Shown here one piece after another: positions 1 to 6,586 of a DNA stretch of 8,188 nt. Location of the stretch: NCBI GenBank assembly GCA_030951065.1, contig JAUZQH010000071.1, forward strand, positions 1 through 8,188, read 5' to 3'. The notes under the pieces are model-generated. The model was not told the origin of the DNA. It saw nothing but the letters and a program-made list of their open reading frames with translations, and made no database searches. The stretch's first letter is position 1; the number at the start of each line of letters is the position of its first letter. The DNA comes from Mariprofundus sp. GTDB taxonomy: Bacteria; Pseudomonadota; Zetaproteobacteria; Mariprofundales; Mariprofundaceae. Made by a program: the position numbers and the translations under genes.

Positions 1-2
1 CT

Positions 3-7
3 GGAGG
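3..7 (+). promoter_or_regulatory. Shine-Dalgarno site of yhbY
   Basis: GGAGG lies six bases before the ATG at 14. It fixes the start of the first gene in the window. Confidence 0.8.
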
Positions 8-13
8 AAAAAG

Positions 14-289
14 ATGTCTCTTACTACGAAACAGCGAAAAGAACTCAAGGCAAAAGCGCATTATCTCAAGCCTGTCATCAGGGTCGGGCAAAAAGGGATT
101 AGTGAAAGCCTGCTGCTTGAAACATCGCAGGCACTCGATACCCATGAGCTGATCAAGGTGCATGTTGCCCAGGATGACCGCGAAGCCCGAAAATATTGTA
201 TGGAAGAGCTGGCAAGCAGCAGTGGGGCGGAACTGGTCGGGCAGATCGGGAAAGTCTGTATATTGTTCCGCCGGAATTCAGATACATGA
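14..289 (+). CDS. yhbY: YhbY-family RNA-binding protein (CRM domain)
   Basis: The 91-residue protein fills the usual length of a stand-alone CRM-domain (YhbY/CRS1) protein. It begins LTTKQRKELKAKAHYLKPV, and VGQKGIS at about residues 24-30 is the conserved GxxG RNA-binding loop of this family. The rest matches the family pattern of a helix, the strand ELIKVHV, an EARKYCMEELASSSGAELVGQIG segment and the terminal strand KVCILFRR. Known relatives associate with pre-50S ribosomal particles and are thought to help large-subunit assembly in the cytoplasm. The ATG is well supported because GGAGG lies six bases upstream (3-7). The stop codon overlaps the start of the next gene in an ATGA junction, so the two are almost certainly co-transcribed and translationally coupled. 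The promoter lies outside the window. Identification is from motif recognition; the ribosome role is family knowledge. Confidence 0.93.
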   Translation: MSLTTKQRKELKAKAHYLKPVIRVGQKGISESLLLETSQALDTHELIKVHVAQDDREARKYCMEELASSSGAELVGQIGKVCILFRRNSDT

Positions 290-555
290 GTAACACCGGG
301 GATATGATCAGACAGCTGCTGGAAAAAGAGTTTCACCCCCAATGTCTGCATGTTGAGGATGAATCATGGAAACATGCCGGCCATGCCGGTGCCAGCGAAC
401 ATGGTGGCGGCCACTATATTGTCCGCATCAAATCGGAGCAGTTTAACGGATTGCCTCGCAGTCAGTGCCACCGCATGATTTATCGGGCTCTCGGGCCGCT
501 GTTTCCCTCGGCCAATCATGCCTTAAGTATTCAAATAGATTCTGCGGACGGTTGA
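286..555 (+). CDS. bolA: BolA family protein
   Basis: This 89-residue protein has the BolA signature: HVEDESWKHAGH near residues 20-31, then GGGHYIVRIKSEQFNG and HALSIQI at the end. The usual RHR motif before the central helix appears as CHR (SQCHRMIYRALG). BolA proteins have a small class II KH-like fold and pair with monothiol glutaredoxins to hold a [2Fe-2S] cluster, linking iron-sulfur status to regulation or cluster delivery in the cytosol. The ATG at 286 is chosen because it forms an ATGA overlap with the yhbY stop and leaves a normal-length BolA. A longer reading of the same frame exists upstream but is only the shadow of yhbY. No glutaredoxin gene is present here. Which BolA subgroup it belongs to cannot be told from motifs alone. 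Confidence 0.9.
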   Translation: MSNTGDMIRQLLEKEFHPQCLHVEDESWKHAGHAGASEHGGGHYIVRIKSEQFNGLPRSQCHRMIYRALGPLFPSANHALSIQIDSADG

Positions 556-693
556 AGGCTTGTGGTTTTATTCGGGTTCTGTGTAGGAAAAGAGTGCGTG
601 ACCGTATCTCCCTGGCGTTGCTGATCTGGCGATATGTAAGATATCGTTATCATCTGAATAAACGCAATGGCAAGCTGGCGAAGGGCGTTTGCC
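556..693. other. Convergent intergenic region between bolA and pyrK
   Basis: This 138-base gap separates two genes that end toward each other, and I see no gene in it. Two weak dyads are visible: CGATAT/ATATCG at 630-635 and 641-646 with a five-base loop, and AAACGC/GCGTTT at 660-665 and 685-690. On the minus strand the second dyad is followed by GCGTTTATTC, so it could be a weak terminator for the pyr operon, but there is no good T-run. Confidence 0.4.
660..690 (-). terminator. Possible weak terminator of the pyr operon
   Basis: AAACGC (660-665) and GCGTTT (685-690) can pair four bases beyond the pyrK stop codon. The stem is only six base pairs, the interior is 19 bases, and the following bases on the minus strand are ATTCAG rather than a clean T tract. 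It is in the right place for a terminator but is structurally weak. Confidence 0.25.
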
Positions 694-1584
694 TTATGCG
701 AACCCGGGCAGGCTATCGGCCGGAAATACCGGTCCGTCGACGCAGACGCGGCGGTATTTTTCTTCACCATGCTCAATAGTTTTCACCACACAGCCGGCAC
801 AGCCACCGATGCCACAAGCCATATATTCTTCGAGGCTCAGAAATGCAGGCACATTAAATTTGCGGCCCAGGCTGGCAACGGCATGCAACATGGGGTGCGG
901 TCCGCATGAGAGTAATATGCAGCGCGCCCTTTCTGTTTCGGACAATGCGGCGAGATAATCACGCGCCAGGTTCGGCACATGCCCCTCATAACAACCGTAC
1001 AGACCGGCATTGGAAGCCAGCCTTGACGGGATGCCGCGCTCTTCCAGCGAGGTGATGGATAAAATTGTATTGCCGCTTATGCCCGGCAACAACATGGTCG
1101 AAGGTTTAAGGGCAAAGGGGAAAGCTACTTCGGAACCGGCAAATACCACGCAATCGGCTTTGTTCTGCAAAGCATCAGCAGCAAAAATCATGGGCGGAAT
1201 GCCAACGCCGCCACCGACCAGCACGTAGCGCTTCGAGGTATCGGATAAATCAAACGGTTGGCCGATTGGCCCCAGCATAGGGATCACATCTCCGACGGCT
1301 CTCGCCGACAATAAGCGGGTACCCTCACCGATTGACTTGTACAACAGATCAACCGTGCCCTTCTCCGGGGCGGTTAACATAATCGAAATCGGCCGTCGCA
1401 GCGCCCGCTCATCGGATACGCGCAGGTGGACGAATTGACCGGGTTGAGCGGTGACTGCTGTTTTCGGCGCATGTAAACGCATGACGAACTGGTCACCCGG
1501 GTGGGTGATGTGGGCTAAAACCTTTGCCTGTTCCTCGTAAACAGCACCCTGATTGACGTTAGGCACGCACTTCACCTGCTGCAT
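694..1584 (-). CDS. pyrK: Dihydroorotate dehydrogenase electron-transfer subunit (PyrK-like, FAD and [2Fe-2S])
   Basis: This 296-residue ferredoxin-reductase-like flavoprotein has the PyrK layout. The FAD-binding RRPISI motif is at about 63-68, the NAD-binding GGGVGIPP loop at 124-131 and LSCGPHPML at 225-233. A C-terminal [2Fe-2S] motif supplies Cys257, Cys262, Cys265 and Cys281 (C-x4-C-x2-C-x15-C). In class 1B dihydroorotate dehydrogenases this subunit passes electrons from dihydroorotate, oxidised by PyrD, to NAD+. It is the last gene of the pyr operon and overlaps the end of pyrC. The ATG at 1584 gives a 26-base overlap. A GTG at 1566 with AGGTG six bases upstream would shorten the overlap to eight bases and still leave the conserved YEEQAKV start region, so the true start may be there. 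No pyrD is in the window, so its partner is inferred. Confidence 0.88.
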   Translation of the reverse strand: MQQVKCVPNVNQGAVYEEQAKVLAHITHPGDQFVMRLHAPKTAVTAQPGQFVHLRVSDERALRRPISIMLTAPEKGTVDLLYKSIGEGTRLLSARAVGDVIPMLGPIGQPFDLSDTSKRYVLVGGGVGIPPMIFAADALQNKADCVVFAGSEVAFPFALKPSTMLLPGISGNTILSITSLEERGIPSRLASNAGLYGCYEGHVPNLARDYLAALSETERARCILLSCGPHPMLHAVASLGRKFNVPAFLSLEEYMACGIGGCAGCVVKTIEHGEEKYRRVCVDGPVFPADSLPGFA

Positions 1585-2851
1585 AAACGAGGTGCCCTGC
1601 TTTGAGGGTATGGGTCACTTGTCCGGTCATCTCTTTACCGTGCCATGGAGTGTTTTTTCCTTTGGACACCAGCTTATCGCGATCCACGGTCCACGTTGCT
1701 TCCGGATCAAAGATGGTGATATCCGCAGCGCTCCCGATACTCAGTGTGCCGCTATCGAGCCCCAGCAGGCTGGCCGGGTTGGATGTCATTTTGGCCAGCA
1801 TATCGGAGAGTGATAACACACCATCACGCACCAGTTGCAATGATACAGGCAGCATGGTTTCCAGTCCGACAATACCGAAGGCAGCGCAGGACAGACCGCA
1901 GCGTTTGTCATCCTCATGATGTGGGGCATGGTCGGTGGCGATCACATCAATGGTGCCATCCCTCAACCCTTCAATTACTGCCAGTCGATCTGTTTCGGTT
2001 CTGAGCGGTGGGCTCATTTTGGCATCGGCATTAAAGCCCAGGACTTCTTCTTCTGTCATGGCGAAATGGTGGGGTGCCGCTTCCGCAGTGACCTTTAAAC
2101 CTTCAGCGCGGGCAGCGCGAACCAGTTCGACTGCGCCTTTGGATGAAATATGAGCAACGTGATAACGCGCATCGATGCGACGTGCCAGCATAATATCGCG
2201 GGCAATCATCGAATCTTCACCCTCGACAGGCATGCCGGTCACACCGAGCTGGGTGGATACCCAGCCCTCGTTGATTGCGCCGCCTTTGGTCAGTTCCAGC
2301 TCTTCCGCATGCTGAATGACCATGAAACCGAAACTGGAAGCATATTCCAGCGCCTTGCGCATAACACCCGCATGCCAGATCGGCATACCGTCATCGGAGA
2401 ATGCAACACAGCCGGCGCGTGTAAGTTCACGCATTTCAGTCAATTCCCTGCCATCCAGATTTTTGGTCACGGCGCCGATCGGGTGCACATGACATAATCC
2501 CACCTGACGGGCCCGTTCGATGATCTGCAGCGCCACACCGGCATGATCGATATGCGGGCCGGTATTGGGCATGCAACACATGGACGTAACACCGCCTGCA
2601 ACAGCGGCACGGGAACCGGATTCAATATCTTCTTTCCATTCCTGTCCGGGTTCACGCAGATGCACATGCATATCAATCAGGCCCGGACACACGATACTGC
2701 CATCGGCATCAATCGCGCTTTCGGCAACACCGTCAAATTTTCCTGTGCCTGCAATGCAACCATTCTCAATCCACAGGTCGCATATTTCATCCACCTGATT
2801 GGCGGGGTCAATCACACGCCCGCCCCGAATAAGCAGTCGGGCCGTACTCAT
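1559..2851 (-). CDS. pyrC: Dihydroorotase, class I
   Basis: This 430-residue amidohydrolase catalyses reversible cyclisation of N-carbamoyl-aspartate to dihydroorotate, the third step of UMP synthesis. All metal-site elements of an active class I enzyme are visible: HVH at 62-64 in DMHVHLREPG, the bridging aspartate in FSDDG (about 153), His181 in QHAEE, His235 in HISS and Asp307 in ATDHAPHH. It is therefore not the inactive PyrC' pseudo-dihydroorotase found beside pyrB in Pseudomonas, which lacks the metal ligands. The ATG at 2851 is chosen because it makes an ATGA overlap with the pyrB stop, and MSTARLLIRGGRVIDP is the normal N terminus of the family. The frame is open further upstream, but that part lies within pyrB. 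In related bacteria such an enzyme can form a complex with aspartate carbamoyltransferase, which the neighbouring pyrB makes plausible here. Confidence 0.95.
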   Translation of the reverse strand: MSTARLLIRGGRVIDPANQVDEICDLWIENGCIAGTGKFDGVAESAIDADGSIVCPGLIDMHVHLREPGQEWKEDIESGSRAAVAGGVTSMCCMPNTGPHIDHAGVALQIIERARQVGLCHVHPIGAVTKNLDGRELTEMRELTRAGCVAFSDDGMPIWHAGVMRKALEYASSFGFMVIQHAEELELTKGGAINEGWVSTQLGVTGMPVEGEDSMIARDIMLARRIDARYHVAHISSKGAVELVRAARAEGLKVTAEAAPHHFAMTEEEVLGFNADAKMSPPLRTETDRLAVIEGLRDGTIDVIATDHAPHHEDDKRCGLSCAAFGIVGLETMLPVSLQLVRDGVLSLSDMLAKMTSNPASLLGLDSGTLSIGSAADITIFDPEATWTVDRDKLVSKGKNTPWHGKEMTGQVTHTLKAGHLVYAAGEVRA

Positions 2852-3840
2852 AATAAACTCCCCTGTACGTGCATGGCTTCCATGGTCATTTTCTTGCTGG
2901 GGCCAGGTCGTCCCAAATGTTGCTGCCCACCGCACAGTGCGGTCAGTACCGCCATGCGTATGGCCACGCCATGTTCGACCTGATTGAGAATCAGGGCACG
3001 GGCCGAATCGGCCACATCGGTGGCGATTTCGACACCGCGGTTCATCGGCCCCGGATGCATGACCAGGCATCCTTCAGCAGCTGCTTGTAAACGCTTGCGA
3101 TTCAGACCATAGGCTTCGTGATATTCGCGAACGGAAGGGAAACTGCAGTTATCGGTCAGACGCTCGGTCTGCATGCGCAACATATAAAGGATATCCGAGC
3201 CCGGAATCGCATCGTCGAACTCGTGAAATACTTCGCAGCCGAAACGTTCAACCTCGGCCGGCATGAGCGTCTTTGGGGCGACGAGGCGCACCTGATAACC
3301 CATCAGTCTGGCCGCCAGCAAATGCGAGCGTGCCACGCGGGAATGGGCGATATCACCGACAATGGTCACGGTTTTACCGATGTAACCACCGGCGCAGCGC
3401 AGGGTGAGCAGGTCGGTGAGAATCTGGGTGGGATGTTCATGAGCCCCGTCGCCTGCGTTGACTATCGAGGTATGGCCCAGATAATCGGCCAGAAATTCAC
3501 AGGCTCCGGAAACAGAATGGCGGATCACCAGCACATGCGGCTGCATGGCGGCCAGCGTCTGACCGGTATCGAGTAACGATTCCCCTTTTTTGGTGGCGCT
3601 GGTGGATGCCGAGATATTGATCACATCCGCCGACAAACGTTTGCCGGCCAGTTCGAAACTGGTACGGGTGCGGGTGGAATTTTCAAAGAACAGGTTGATG
3701 ATGGTCTTGCCGCGCAATGTCGGCGCTTTTTTCAGTGGTCGCCGGTTGATATCAATGAACGATTCACCGAGATTCAATAAATACTCTATCTGTTCCCTGT
3801 CCATGTCCGCGATGCCGAACAGATGTTGCAAAGGTCGCAT
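2848..3840 (-). CDS. pyrB: Aspartate carbamoyltransferase catalytic subunit
   Basis: This enzyme joins carbamoyl phosphate and aspartate to give N-carbamoyl-aspartate, the committed step of pyrimidine synthesis. The 330-residue protein has the carbamoyl-phosphate motif STRTRTSFE at 55-63, the SATKKGES catalytic loop at 81-88, HEHPTQ at 134-139, SRVARS at 167-172 and the carboxy-terminal-domain motif MHPGPMNRGVEI at 261-272. It is about 20 residues longer than the Escherichia coli catalytic chain. The extra length at the C terminus (after ALCGG) resembles the longer Pseudomonas-type chains. There is no regulatory-chain gene (pyrI) nearby; pyrC follows directly, fitting a PyrB-PyrC type assembly. 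Its ATG overlaps the pyrR stop by one base (TAATG), and its own stop overlaps the pyrC start. Confidence 0.96.
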   Translation of the reverse strand: MRPLQHLFGIADMDREQIEYLLNLGESFIDINRRPLKKAPTLRGKTIINLFFENSTRTRTSFELAGKRLSADVINISASTSATKKGESLLDTGQTLAAMQPHVLVIRHSVSGACEFLADYLGHTSIVNAGDGAHEHPTQILTDLLTLRCAGGYIGKTVTIVGDIAHSRVARSHLLAARLMGYQVRLVAPKTLMPAEVERFGCEVFHEFDDAIPGSDILYMLRMQTERLTDNCSFPSVREYHEAYGLNRKRLQAAAEGCLVMHPGPMNRGVEIATDVADSARALILNQVEHGVAIRMAVLTALCGGQQHLGRPGPSKKMTMEAMHVQGSLL

Positions 3841-4388
3841 TATTTCACCTGCCTTTGTTCAATATGCCATGTTTCAGAAGTAGTGATCAAATCTACCGTG
3901 CAATCGGGAGGGGCAGCATGCAACAGCCCTGTGTTGTTGGCGCAGATCGGCAGTTGCCGGCCACCACGGTCCAGCAGTACGGCCAGCCGAATGGAATCAG
4001 GTCGCCCGTAGTCGAACAATACATCCATTGCTGCCCGAATTGTTCTGCCGGTGTAGAGTACATCGTCAATCAGCCAGATATGTTTACCGCTGACATCAAA
4101 GGGTAAGTCGCTGGGTCGTACTTCAGGATTCGGGCCGATGGTATCGAGATCATCACGATAAAAGCTGATATCGAGATTACCACGACAGACACTGCTGCCT
4201 GTTTGCTCCAGACGCTGTTGAACAGCATCGGCAACTCTGGCACCGCCACGCTGGATGCCGACCAGACAGATTTCAGTCTCAGCCGGCTGATCAGGCTCCG
4301 GGCCTGCGACCCGATCCGCAATGTGATTCGCCATCTGATCCAGTGCGGCTGCTACTGCCTGATGTTCAAACAGAATAACATTATTCAT
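3840..4388 (-). CDS. pyrR: Bifunctional pyr operon regulator / uracil phosphoribosyltransferase PyrR
   Basis: The 182-residue protein has the type I phosphoribosyltransferase fold. The PRPP-binding motif IWLIDDVLYTGRTIRAAMD is at 104-122, preceded by VGIQRGG at 43-49 and followed by LLDRGGRQLPICA at 138-150, all characteristic of PyrR. In Gram-positive bacteria PyrR binds pyr mRNA in response to UMP and causes attenuation, and it also has weak uracil phosphoribosyltransferase activity. In proteobacteria its regulatory mechanism is less clear. Here it sits directly before pyrB, with a one-base overlap, and after ruvX, with an ATGA overlap, so there is no room for an attenuator between pyrR and pyrB. 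Any RNA target would have to lie further up the transcript or within coding sequence. The start is the ATG inside the ruvX stop overlap. Confidence 0.93.
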   Translation of the reverse strand: MNNVILFEHQAVAAALDQMANHIADRVAGPEPDQPAETEICLVGIQRGGARVADAVQQRLEQTGSSVCRGNLDISFYRDDLDTIGPNPEVRPSDLPFDVSGKHIWLIDDVLYTGRTIRAAMDVLFDYGRPDSIRLAVLLDRGGRQLPICANNTGLLHAAPPDCTVDLITTSETWHIEQRQVK

Positions 4389-4927
4389 GTTTTCAACTCC
4401 GGATGCGCCGACAGGAAATCTTCAAGAATCACTGCTGCGGCAGTCTGATCGAGCTTTGCCTTCACCCTCTTCTCGTTGAGCCCCTGGGCGAAAAGACGTT
4501 CCTTGGCGGTCCAGGTCGACAGCCGTTCATCCTGAAAAGCAACAGGCAGCGAGCAAACGGCTTTGAGTTCCCGGATCGCTGCGCGTGCATCGGCTGCCTG
4601 CACACCTTCACTGCCATCCATGTTTTTGGGCAGTCCCGCGATAATGCCTCTGGAGCCGTATTCGCGGATCAGTTTGAGCAACTGTTTGGGCCAGCCCTGA
4701 TCACGGCGGTGCAAACAGGTCACGCCCCGGCAGGAGAAAGCCATGCGATCACATACCGCCACACCGATACGTTTCATGCCGATATCCAGTGCAATCAGGG
4801 GCAGTTGTAGATTGTCAGGTATTGCGTCAGCAATGGAATCAGGCGTTGAGTCGGAAGCGGAACGGGGAGCGTCTGCTCCGGGGGCGAGCGTCACGGGATC
4901 AGTAGTTGAGCAGAATACGGCTGTCAT
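4385..4927 (-). CDS. ruvX: Putative pre-16S rRNA nuclease / Holliday junction resolvase-like RuvX (YqgF)
   Basis: The RNase H-like fold is shown by LIALDIGMKRIGVAVCD at about 44-60 (first catalytic aspartate, Asp48), AGLPKNMDGSEG at 97-108, DERLST at 133-138 and LDQTAAAVILEDFL at 159-172 (last catalytic aspartate, Asp160). Relatives mature the 5' end of 16S rRNA and were earlier proposed as Holliday junction resolvases. The protein is long for the family: about 40 residues, rich in Ala, Asp, Ser and Pro, precede the first core strand. The start is uncertain. The ATG at 4927 overlaps the upstream gene by 29 bases and has no clear ribosome binding site. A TTG lies directly before it at 4930, and a GTG at 4894 falls just beyond the upstream stop. 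The gene is part of the pyr operon, a common position in proteobacteria. Confidence 0.9.
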   Translation of the reverse strand: MTAVFCSTTDPVTLAPGADAPRSASDSTPDSIADAIPDNLQLPLIALDIGMKRIGVAVCDRMAFSCRGVTCLHRRDQGWPKQLLKLIREYGSRGIIAGLPKNMDGSEGVQAADARAAIRELKAVCSLPVAFQDERLSTWTAKERLFAQGLNEKRVKAKLDQTAAAVILEDFLSAHPELKT

Positions 4928-5615
4928 CAAATCCGAGATTCTGCAAGGTTTCCGTGCAGGCGTCCACCATGGCGCTCATGCCGGCCAGGCAGGCCACTGA
5001 ATTGGCGCCGTCCAGCGCATCGCTCTGGAGTGCATGCTGAACATATCCGATCGGACCATCCCAGCTTTTATGTCCCATCTCCAGTGATATGGAAACCTCG
5101 ATATTGTGTTCGGCCAGTTCATCCAGTTCATCCGTCAACAACTGGTGCATTTCGGTGAGAAAACCGGCATAAATAACAACCCTGCCATAATCCTCACGGT
5201 GACGAACAATGCTGAGGCAAACGCTGTGCAGTGGCGCAATGCCGGTACCGGCACCGATCAAATAGACATTATTACCCTTGAACGGCGCCAGATCAAAGCC
5301 TTTGCCCATCGGCCCTTCCACTTCGAGCTCGGCACCGATTTCGATATCACACAGGTAGGATGACAACGGGCCGGCATCCTTGATGAAAAATTCGAACACC
5401 TCCGGATCTTCGGGCCCGGAGGCGATGGCAAAATAGCCGGGGGCCGGATCATTGATGCCGGGCAAACCAATCAGTACAAACTGACCCGGCAGAAAGGAAT
5501 CCAGCGTTCCGGTCACCGGTTCCAGCGTCAATTTGATCACAGTATCCTTGCAGTCTGCCGCAGTTTTGCGGATATTTTCTTTCACCCGCATTCGATATGT
5601 AGAAGAGTGTTGCAC
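4899..5615 (-). CDS. FAD/NAD(P)-binding oxidoreductase, ferredoxin-reductase-like, lacking an Fe-S motif
   Basis: The 238-residue protein has an FAD-binding barrel followed by an NAD(P)-binding domain. PGQFVLIGLPG is at 43-53 and PGYFAIAS at 59-66, where most relatives have an RxYS motif. GPMGKGFDL is at 101-109, the nucleotide loop GAGTGIAPL at 121-129, and CLAGMSAMVDA at 209-219 stands in place of the usual CGP-x2-M. It ends DSRILLNY without the [2Fe-2S] cysteines of PyrK. By recollection the closest pattern is a group of FNR-like proteins that includes a plant chloroplast member; its substrate is unknown. It is the first gene of the pyr operon and overlaps ruvX. The GTG at 5615 is chosen because it keeps the conserved Tyr-x3-Val beginning and has GGAGG 11 bases upstream. 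The ATG at 5591 is the alternative and has no such site. A reading open to 5699 would run into prmA. Confidence 0.82.
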   Translation of the reverse strand: MQHSSTYRMRVKENIRKTAADCKDTVIKLTLEPVTGTLDSFLPGQFVLIGLPGINDPAPGYFAIASGPEDPEVFEFFIKDAGPLSSYLCDIEIGAELEVEGPMGKGFDLAPFKGNNVYLIGAGTGIAPLHSVCLSIVRHREDYGRVVIYAGFLTEMHQLLTDELDELAEHNIEVSISLEMGHKSWDGPIGYVQHALQSDALDGANSVACLAGMSAMVDACTETLQNLGFDDSRILLNY

Positions 5616-5618
5616 CAG

Positions 5619-5648
5619 AATATCGCCCTCCGAACTTCTGCCCGTCAA
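5619..5648 (-). promoter_or_regulatory. Candidate sigma-70 promoter of the pyr operon
   Basis: On the minus strand TTGACG (5648-5643) and GATATT (5624-5619) are spaced 18 bases apart and match the -35 and -10 consensus at five and four positions of six. The predicted transcript would start near 5612, which would exclude the GTG start at 5615 and favour the ATG at 5591. The two readings conflict, so either this promoter or the GTG start is wrong. Confidence 0.25.
5627..5631 (-). promoter_or_regulatory. Shine-Dalgarno-like GGAGG before the FNR-like gene
   Basis: A full GGAGG on the minus strand lies 11 bases before the GTG at 5615. The spacing is somewhat long, but it is the only good ribosome binding site in this leader, and it supports the GTG over the ATG at 5591. 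Confidence 0.45.
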
Positions 5649-5693
5649 TGCTGTCAGACAGGGGAGCTGTATTGGATAGAATGGGAGCCCAAG

Positions 5694-6557
5694 ATGCAAG
5701 CATCAAAATGCCTTGAATTAAGAATTTCAGCGGCCGATATCGCAGAGGATGCTTTTGAATCCCTGACCGAAGAACTCGGGGCCGTTGGGCTGGCCGAAGA
5801 AACCGATGTCGATTCAGCATGTACTGAACGTGTTGCCTGGTTCCCCATCAATGATAGCGAAGCTGATTTACGCCGGCAGATCAGTGCTGCCGTACTGGCT
5901 GAGGGGCTGGCATGCGAAAGTATTACGTTCAATATGCTGGAACAGCAGCACTGGGAAACGGCCTGGCAGAAAGACTGGCAGGCCATGCCGGTTGGAAAAA
6001 GCCTGTGGGTACGCCCGTCCTTCTGTGCTGCGCCGAACGACGAGCGTATCGATATTGTACTCGATCCCGGCATGGCTTTCGGCACCGGCACACACCCGAC
6101 CACACAACTCTGTCTGGCGGCTGTGGAGCGATGCTGCACAGAACAGTCGCCTGCCACCTTGCTCGATATGGGTGCCGGTTCCGGACTTCTGGCCATTGCC
6201 GCGATGAAACTGGGTGTAAAATCCGCACTGGCTATCGATATGGAAGATGATTCGGTGCAGGCATGTCATACCAATGCCGCCATCAATGACGTTCATCTGG
6301 ATGTGAAACTGGATGATAGCCCGCCGGATCAGACGTATGATCTGGTCGTCGCCAATATTCTCGCCGCGCCACTGGTCTGGATGGCCAGAGAATTAAGCGC
6401 CACGGTTGGCGATCATCTGATTCTTTCCGGCCTGCTGACTACGCAGGTGGATGATGTTGCCGCCGCCTATATCGCCGAAGGCCTCAGCGAAACCCGCCGT
6501 GATCATCAGGGCGAATGGGCCTCGGTAGAATTCGTGCGAACAGGTCTGAAACGCTGA
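5694..6557 (+). CDS. prmA: Ribosomal protein L11 methyltransferase
   Basis: PrmA uses S-adenosylmethionine to methylate ribosomal protein L11 at several amino groups. The 287-residue protein has the family signature DPGMAFGTGTHPTT at 124-137, the SAM-binding glycine motif LLDMGAGSGLLAIAA at 156-170, AIDMEDDSVQAC at 180-191 and the NIL motif in DLVVANILAAPLV at 216-228. The N-terminal 80 residues form the L11-recognition domain expected of the family. The ATG at 5694 is chosen because GGGAG lies six bases upstream and the length then matches known PrmA proteins. The frame is open back to 5607, but that would overlap the divergent reductase gene. It is transcribed away from the pyr operon and converges on the alpha/beta hydrolase gene. 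Confidence 0.95.
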   Translation: MQASKCLELRISAADIAEDAFESLTEELGAVGLAEETDVDSACTERVAWFPINDSEADLRRQISAAVLAEGLACESITFNMLEQQHWETAWQKDWQAMPVGKSLWVRPSFCAAPNDERIDIVLDPGMAFGTGTHPTTQLCLAAVERCCTEQSPATLLDMGAGSGLLAIAAMKLGVKSALAIDMEDDSVQACHTNAAINDVHLDVKLDDSPPDQTYDLVVANILAAPLVWMARELSATVGDHLILSGLLTTQVDDVAAAYIAEGLSETRRDHQGEWASVEFVRTGLKR

Positions 6558-6586
6558 TTTTTTTACAGCGTGTAAAAAAAATCAGC
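6553..6586. terminator. Palindrome shared by two convergent genes, likely bidirectional terminator
   Basis: GCTGA, seven T and ACA (6553-6567) pair with TGT, eight A and TCAGC (6571-6586) around a GCG loop, leaving one unpaired A. The prmA TGA (6555-6557) lies in the left arm and the hydrolase TGA (6584-6582, minus strand) in the right arm at mirror positions. Only 24 bases separate the two coding regions, so this is the only place for termination in either direction. Its T-run is inside the stem rather than after a GC stem, so it is not a textbook intrinsic terminator. Confidence 0.6.

Noticed and set aside
465..779. Open frames across the bolA-pyrK gap
   Set aside because: They overlap bolA or pyrK, have no ribosome binding site and their translations show no domain pattern; they are shadows of real genes.
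2851..3070. N-terminal extension of pyrC by 73 residues
   Set aside because: This stretch lies entirely inside pyrB, is rich in Arg, Gly and His and does not match dihydroorotase. The ATG at 2851 gives the normal N terminus and an ATGA overlap.
5655..5682. Promoter for prmA (CAGACA and TAGAAT)
   Set aside because: The -10 box looks good, but transcription would start near 5689, after the ribosome binding site at 5683-5687, so it probably does not drive prmA.
5607..5693. Longer N terminus for prmA
   Set aside because: It would overlap the divergent reductase gene, and the residues do not resemble PrmA. The ATG at 5694 has a well-placed GGGAG.
5785..6296. Overlapping long open frames on both strands within prmA
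   Set aside because: prmA has clear family motifs along its whole length; the others are frame shadows without motifs.
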